DNA from: Stramenopiles sp. TOSAG23-2
Taxonomy: Eukaryota; Sar
Assembly: GCA_900128395.1 (NCBI GenBank)
Contig: LT649514.1
Location: 1-22,385 of the forward strand
Length of the DNA: 22,385 bases
Direction: 5' to 3'
The translations under genes were made by a program, and so were the position numbers. The notes under the pieces were generated by a model, which saw only the letters and a program-made list of their open reading frames with translations, was not told the origin of the DNA and did not search any database. Shown piece after piece: positions 16,691 to 22,385 of this stretch (its first letter is position 1; every line of letters starts with the position of its first letter).

Positions 16691-17243
16691 GCTATTAATT
16701 GTTGAGTAGTGTTTGTTGCCGTCTTTGTTTATGTATATGCATGTAAGTACTATATACTATTTCATTTTTCTGACATCAGAGATGATAACAAAATTAATTT
16801 CATTCTTATTTATTTCTATTAGATAATTTTTTATATATTGCAACTATTATATTTTTTGTTGTTGTTGTTGTTTTTGGTGGAGGAATTATTTTTTCGTTGA
16901 ATTTCGCGGATGATAATATAATATACGTATAGCATTAACATAAACCCTCTTTCTAACTATATCTGGTCGTGCTATAAATATCCTATAATATCGGATATTT
17001 ATATGGACAGAAAAATCTATTAGTTTTGTAATTTCGGTCTCCTGTCGTTAATTTCCCCCAGTGCTATGTAATGCTAAAGGCCTACGATGGCCATCATCAA
17101 TTCACGATTCAAACTAATACACACACATTTATATATTAATATATATATATACATAGCAGCCATAATTAAAATATGGTATATAAAAAAGAGAAAAGGAATT
17201 CAACTTCTCTAGACCAAATATTATTATATCGCAAGATAACAAA
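16691..17243. other. Divergent promoter region, AP-5 mu / CASP
   Basis: This 553-bp space contains an 8-bp hairpin, AAATATCC (16976-16983) with GGATATTT (16993-17000). It also has a small GC pocket with GGCC-TACGAT-GGCC near 17079-17092 and a (TA)n array just before the CASP start (about 17142-17153). No gene or tRNA is seen. Confidence 0.5.
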
Positions 17244-17508
17244 ATGTCATCATCCACCACCAACAACAAAGAGATACTCGCAACGATCGATCAATACGAG
17301 ACAAATTGCAAAGTATCAAGGAAAAATCTTGGAACGCAAACAAAAGCATTTAAAAAATATAATAATGAGGAAAAATTAAATAAATTTCCAGCTTTATTAA
17401 AATTATATCAAAAAGAAATTGATGTATTAACAAAACGTGCTAAATATTCAGAAGAACATTTCAATACATTAGCAAATAAACAAAATAACGAGAAACCATC
17501 TAGTAGTA

Positions 17509-17547
<39 letters not shown>

Positions 17548-19754
17548 GCATTTCAGAGGAAAGCAAAGACAAATTATTAATACCATGGAAAAGAAAGGTG
17601 ACAAAGTTGGAAATTACAAATAAACGTTTAGAGCAAGAAATTAAAGAAGTGGAAGGTGAATTAATGAATTTAAAAAATCAAGATATCACAATACGACAAT
17701 TGGAAAATAAAATCGAAGAGTTAGAATCAGGTGCAGATAGTAACATACAAATGCAAGTAATAACACACAAAGAAAAAATGGAAGAAATTCTTGATAGAGA
17801 AAGAGATGAATTCCAAGAAGAAATTCAAGAATTTTTAGCAAAAATTGAAAAAGCGAAAGAAGGTGAAGCAAGAGCTCGTGAGGAACAAGATGCTGCGCAA
17901 ACGGAATTATTTGCCTTGCGAAGTCGTGTGGATGAGGAACAAGCTGTAAATCAAAGTGATATGACTATGTTATCTGATGAGCTTGATAATGCAAACAATC
18001 GTATACAAATGTTGGAACATAAACTGAACGCAATGGCAGCTAAGAATGGTAGTAGTAATAGTAGTAGCAGCAGCAGCAGCAGCATTAGTAGAACTAGTCG
18101 TAATACGAAAGATACATTAGCAGTTCAATTACGTTTACAAGCAGAATTAACTGCAAAAGATGAAATTATTGACCATTTGAACCAAAAGATAGATGGGGGG
18201 AGGTACCGTTCAAATACAGATGTTGCAGCCGTTTTTAATACAGCCGTTGAATTGAAATTAGCAAAAGATTTAAAAGCTGTTTTTAAAGTATTGGACCAAG
18301 ATCATAATGGTTCTATCTCCATGAAAGAATTGGAACTTGGGTTAAAGAAAATGCATGTTGACATGAATGGAATTGAAATAAAATTTTTATGGGATGCATT
18401 AAATGTGAACCATGGTGATTCTATTTCATATTCTGAATTTGAACAATTTTGTAAATCAAAAGCTCTTATTTCGAAAGATTTGAATTATAATAGTAACAAC
18501 AACAATAACAATAACAAGAATTATGATGACGACATGGTGAATAAACTAAATATTGAACTATTGGAGTTAAAAAATGAATTAAACAAAAGGCCCAGTAATG
18601 ATATTTATATGGAAACAAAATCAAAACTTCGCACATTACAATTAATCTTGTACAATTCTATTGAAGAAAACGATGAGGATGAGATCATGGTGGCAAATAA
18701 TGGGCACAATAACAATAATAAACAAATATCTGATTTAGAATCAATTATGGTAAAAAAATATCATTCCATGGAATCAAAGTTAACAAAGTATAAGAACGAT
18801 ATAAGAGATTTAGAAACCAAATTCAAAGTGGAACAAAATTTACTAAATAAATTTAAAAATGATTGTGAGGAAAAACAAAAATTGATTGATCAATTAGAAG
18901 AAGATTTAGCCAATCGTGATACATTGAGTGGTGCATCACCAAATACAAGTTATGTAGATGATAATAATGATGAAAGTAATGCAAGGCGTAATATTTTCGG
19001 TAACAATAACAACAATAACAACAACAACAGTAATAATAATAGCCCACCATCGTCGTTCACAAATAATAGTACCAGTAGTCTATTACAAAAAATTGTAGAT
19101 GATGCACCTGCAACACCTACAATATTACTACAAACAAATACGACTAGCAACAATCAATTAGCCGCGTCAATGGAAGATATACTACGTGGCCAGCGGGATC
19201 GATATCGTAAACGGGTAATAGAATTAGAAAGTAGAGTATCTAAATCTACACAATTATTGCAATCATCAAGAACTTCCGCAGAGCAATTAAGAGCTGACAA
19301 TGTGAAATTATATGAAAAAATTAAATATTTACAAAGTTATGATCGTCGTAAATCGTCAAAGGAGCAACTCACCGGCCGAACGTCATCTAGGAACAATATG
19401 GCGCTACTATCGAATAATAATAAACGCGATGATTTAATGGAATCAGGATCAATGTCTCAATATAAAAAAATATATGAACAAAGTGTAAATCCATTTACGC
19501 AATTTCATAAACGAGAACAAAATAAACGTTTTGAAAAGTTAAATAGTGTTGACAAAATCATCTTAATTGGCGGACGTTTTTTCATGAAAAATCGATATTC
19601 AAGAGCATTCTTATTTTTCTATTTTTTGTTTTTGCATTTTGTATTGTTCCTTACGATGTATAATTGGACACATGCACATCATACATTTCATATTGTTAGG
19701 AATATACCTCATCATAATTTGCCACATTCGATGGAGAAGATTGTACACAAGTAA
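17244..19754 (+). CDS. CASP: Golgi coiled-coil protein CASP with inserted EF-hand domain
   Basis: The 836-residue protein is CASP, the Golgi tail-anchored golgin made from the CUX1 locus in animals. The N-terminal box FPALLKLYQKEIDVLTKRAKYSEEHF (48-73) is typical. Long coiled coils follow, broken by Asn/Ser runs (N90-101 and others). The CASP_C domain begins EDILRGQRDRYRKRVIELE (about 644) and includes LRADNVKLYEKIKYLQSY. A single C-terminal membrane helix (about 788-806) carries the Tyr (793) and His (798) conserved in CASP tails. Unusually, residues about 331-402 form an EF-hand pair: the first loop DQDHNGSISMKE (351-362) has every calcium ligand, while the second (387-398, NVNHGDSISYSE) is degenerate. 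I know of no CASP with EF-hands. ATG at 17244, stop TAA. Divergent from AP-5 mu and convergent with the BTB gene. Confidence 0.93.
18231..18450 (+). other. EF-hand pair inserted in CASP
   Basis: This coding segment (residues about 331-402) lies between two coiled-coil blocks. The helix ELKLAKDLKAVFKVL leads into a canonical loop with Asp at positions 1 and 3, Asn at 5, Gly at 6, Ile at 8 and Glu at 12. The partner loop has Asn at 1 and Gly-Asp at 5-6, so it probably binds weakly or only pairs structurally. No intron boundary marks the insertion. Confidence 0.85.
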
Positions 19755-20251
19755 AAAAGTTTTTTATTAAAATCCATAAAATTTAAATATGATTGATTTT
19801 CGTAGAATCTAGGAATTATAATGGACGAGGTTTGATAGTAAAATATGTGTAATTTGTACTTATTAGTATACTAACATTTTATTTATCAATTGGAAGTCCT
19901 CTCTCTCTCAGTATCCACATTTATGAATATATACGAAGTGATATTTACAATCACGCAGAAGTACATTGCGCACGTAATATTTTTGTACTCGCGTAGTTTT
20001 TCCACTACACACACCCTTGATATACTGCGCAATTCCCATTATGTACTTTCGTACTCGTACTTTTCACTCTCACACACATTTCTTTCTCCTCGCCCTTCTC
20101 GTTTTTTTATTTTACATATTTTTTTTATTTACATTTTTTTCTAATATATTTACATACACATTCACACGCAACAAGCACGCACACACAAAGACACAAATAG
20201 TTACTTCTTGCATTTGTGCTAATCCTATTCACATTCCATAAAGACATTTTT
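19755..20251. other. Convergent 3' junction, CASP / BTB
   Basis: These 497 bp hold both 3' UTRs. They include a CT repeat (about 19901-19910), CpG-bearing strings such as TGCGCACGTA and GTACTCGCGTAG (19970-19996), and a pyrimidine-rich and CA-rich tract up to about 20200. The plus-strand frames here are low-complexity and not credible genes. Confidence 0.45.
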
Positions 20252-21508
20252 TCAATGTGAATTTATTCTATTCCTTTGATTTTCATCGTTACTATTTGTC
20301 GCTCTGCTTCTTTTTTTATTTGTTACACCATCAATTGACATTTGAAATTTCTCCGCTAGCGTCAACATGAACGTTTCAGTATTGCTTACTTTCTGTTCAC
20401 TTACACCTTTTTCATCTGTCTTATCTACATTCAATTGCAATATATCAGATATGATGTTATTACTAGATTCTTTCAATTGTGTAACAAGTTTTGCTTCATT
20501 GAAACGGGAATAATTTACAATTGCATATCTAATGCACCTTTCACCTAATTTAGATAATCCAAACGTATCAGCGACAATTAATATGTCAATCACATTTTCA
20601 TCCTCTATCGAATCTTCTAAATATTGTGTCACTTGATCTTTTAAATCAGTTAGGCAATAAATTTCTGCAGCTTGTAACAATTCAAATACATTTTCATTGT
20701 TTATATTATTAGCTTTACCTGTATATATGCAATGTAACACTTCTAAAAATATATTGTATGAGACGTCATGTATTGTAATGAGATTGCATTTGCTTTCCAT
20801 CATTCCACCTAATAACATAGAACGAAAATATGGAGATCTAGCAACTAGCATCATCTTGTGCCCATGTATGGTCGGATCATTTTCATTTGTAAATTTAAAA
20901 GTAATATCACTTAACTCTTCATTATTTACAAATGTGCTTAAATCTTCACCAACTTTCTTTTGTAAATATGCCTTTTTCTCACTTTGAACATTTGCCAGTT
21001 CTAGTTTAAATAAAGCACGCCTTGCATTTAACATTCTACGCCGTTCAACCGAATCTGCTTCGACCTTATAACCGCAATGTGTATATGGTTCTGCAAGTAA
21101 CGGTGAATCTAGATCATACCATTCTCTAGTACAACTTGGTGCTCTGAATATTTGTAATTTATTTCCATCCACATTAAAATCACATACAACTGCGGAGCAC
21201 CAAGTACTGCTATCACCACTGACTTCAACACCTTTACCAGGTTTCAAAGTTTTTCTCCAATTGGGTACTTTAGAATTACGCGGTGCAATTCGTGATGATG
21301 TTCGTAAGAAAACTGCATTCCATTTCGAACTCCATCCCATAAAACGTACAGTTACACTTTTTTTATCGCACGTTATAATTTTTGCTTCATACCACATATC
21401 ATCACCATCCATAGCATCAATAGCATCATGTTCTCGTAATTCTGATCGCCATTTATTTTGATTCATTTTTTCCGTGATGTTCATAGGTAATAATTCCATT
21501 GATGTCAT
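20252..21508 (-). CDS. Tudor-Tudor-BTB(-BACK) protein
   Basis: The 418-residue protein joins two Tudor/MBT-like barrels to a BTB domain. Barrel 1 (about 24-77) reads REHDAIDAMDGDDMWYEAKI ... VRFMGWSSKWNAVF ... SSRIAP, the pattern of MBT, chromo-barrel and Agenet-like modules. Barrel 2 (about 86-140) is more divergent (GKGVEVSGDSSTWCSAVVCD). A charged helical linker (150-187) leads to a BTB/POZ domain (about 188-298: LSDITFKF, HGHKMMLVARSPYFRSML, IFLEVLHCIYTG, LLQAAEIYCLTDLKDQVTQYL) and a short BACK-like helical part to about 345. The tail has a KKRSR patch, a possible nuclear signal. BTB proteins often serve as CUL3 ligase adaptors; the Tudor part would suggest a methylated or chromatin partner, which is inference. 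ATG at 21506-21508, TGA stop. It converges on CASP. Confidence 0.88.
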   Translation of the reverse strand: MTSMELLPMNITEKMNQNKWRSELREHDAIDAMDGDDMWYEAKIITCDKKSVTVRFMGWSSKWNAVFLRTSSRIAPRNSKVPNWRKTLKPGKGVEVSGDSSTWCSAVVCDFNVDGNKLQIFRAPSCTREWYDLDSPLLAEPYTHCGYKVEADSVERRRMLNARRALFKLELANVQSEKKAYLQKKVGEDLSTFVNNEELSDITFKFTNENDPTIHGHKMMLVARSPYFRSMLLGGMMESKCNLITIHDVSYNIFLEVLHCIYTGKANNINNENVFELLQAAEIYCLTDLKDQVTQYLEDSIEDENVIDILIVADTFGLSKLGERCIRYAIVNYSRFNEAKLVTQLKESSNNIISDILQLNVDKTDEKGVSEQKVSNTETFMLTLAEKFQMSIDGVTNKKRSRATNSNDENQRNRINSH

Positions 21509-22385
21509 GACGAAATCAATATGTTATTACTTTTTTATTATTGATATCGATATATATTTTATTGTTTCTTCAAGTTGTATATTTTTAATAACTATTATAA
21601 TTTATAATAATAATACTTATAATATTACAATATACAAAAAATTCGTATTTTTTAAAGTAACAATATTAATTTTGGATACAATATTATATAATAAGCGATT
21701 ATTAATATTTGATATGATAAAACTTATTACAATTATATTGTTGTTTGTTCTACTTCACAAATTGTTTGATGTTGTCTATCTCTAGAAGGAATATAGTTTT
21801 CAAATATATATATATATAGAGTTATGAAATGTGAGTGTGCGTACATCACATAAGTAAGGATTAGTATGGGAATAGGCTTAAAGGCTTGAAGGCAGTTAAG
21901 CACATCACATCACAATCTCTCGTATTTTTGTTGCGAACAGTGAGATGAAGAACAGGGATAGAAAGTTCCATGAATTAGCATTAAAACTAGATTTACTATT
22001 ATATTTGAAATATATATTAAATATCCGATATTATGTATAGTAACTATTAGAATATGTATATCAAATATATACTAATATTATTAACATTATACTATGTGCC
22101 TATTATAATAACTATATAAAAATCCATATTGATTTTTAATTTTAATTGCTTGATTTTGGAAGAAGTTTTGGAGGAGTCCGTGGTGAGAATACCAGGAATA
22201 CCAGAATACCAATTATTAACCGTAATGTCATGTGCTGTGGAAATGCTATGATGCTATGATGGAAGAATGCTGGAATGCTAATAAGGAATGCTGTGGAATG
22301 CTGTGGAATGCCAGGAATGCCCGGAATGCCAGAGACTGTCGACTATCGCGGACAGCTATCAAATAAGTACACTTACTTTTCATAT
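21509..22385. other. Right-edge region upstream of the BTB gene
   Basis: This is very AT-rich DNA with a (TA)n array at about 21805-21820. It turns GC-richer after 22140, where the GGAATGC minisatellite lies. The 103-codon plus frame at 21474-21785 is Ile/Leu/Phe-rich chance translation of AT-rich sequence. No gene is seen; a promoter for the BTB gene should lie at the left end. Confidence 0.5.
22187..22330. repeat. Degenerate GAATACC / GGAATGC minisatellite
   Basis: GAATACC occurs three times at 22187-22210, spaced 8-9 bases. GGAATGC then occurs six times between 22272 and 22329, with start-to-start spacing of 13, 10, 10, 9 and 9 bases; related forms such as GGAAATGCT lie between the two groups. 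The unit is about 9-10 bp. The array is GC-richer than its surroundings. Confidence 0.8.

Noticed and set aside
19890-20241. Overlapping plus-strand frames of 84 and 74 codons
   Set aside because: They are low-complexity Phe/Ser/His/Thr translations of pyrimidine-rich 3' UTR sequence between convergent genes.
21474-21785. 103-codon plus-strand frame at the right side
   Set aside because: It is almost entirely Ile, Leu, Phe, Tyr and Asn, as expected from random AT-rich sequence, and it overlaps the start of the BTB gene.
1-22385. Altered genetic code because TAG is not used as a gene stop
   Set aside because: Thirteen genes are too few to infer this, and in-frame TAG codons are absent from the conserved coding regions; TGA and TAA clearly act as stops.

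Overview
The window is a piece of nuclear genome from an AT-rich unicellular eukaryote. All genes use the standard code: of 13 apparent stop codons, 8 are TAA, 5 are TGA and none is TAG. Long AAT/AAC runs encode polyasparagine inside otherwise conserved proteins, and intergenic DNA is full of (TA)n arrays. Introns are rare, and the clearest one carries GTATGT at the donor and TACTAAC at the branch point. The gene content is plainly eukaryotic: ATP10, RPB6, AP-5 mu, the Golgi protein CASP, BCCIP and VKOR. Two further proteins (a LEKR1-like coiled coil and a weakly CFAP96-like protein) suggest a lineage with cilia or flagella. I cannot place it more precisely; a free-living protist such as a stramenopile, or a zoosporic fungus-like lineage, would fit.

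Layout, left to right (strand): ATP10-like assembly factor (-), SPFH/band-7 membrane protein (+), possible ciliary protein (-), 2-oxoglutarate/Fe(II) dioxygenase broken by one frameshift (+), RPB6 (+), VKOR (-), BCCIP/Bcp1 with one intron (-), small basic protein with a C-terminal PCNA-binding (PIP) box (+), LEKR1-like coiled coil (-), NylB/class-C beta-lactamase-like serine hydrolase (+), AP-5 mu (-), CASP with an inserted EF-hand pair (+), and a Tudor-Tudor-BTB protein (-). Thirteen genes in 22.4 kb nearly alternate in strand, so most intergenic spaces are either divergent promoter regions or convergent 3' junctions. The genes are housekeeping functions with no common pathway. They do not form an operon or a cluster.

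The most unusual points are the EF-hand module inside CASP, the Tudor-Tudor-BTB architecture, the PIP-box protein of unknown family, and the intron with budding-yeast-type signals. There are also three exact tandem duplications (119, 109 and 65 bp) within the first 2.1 kb. Two of these copy the two ends of the ATP10 gene. They may be unmerged assembly overlaps, but if real they place a decoy start codon and a 15-codon upstream ORF before ATP10. The right edge holds a degenerate GGAATGC minisatellite. I found no tRNA, rRNA, CRISPR, transposon gene or viral gene.
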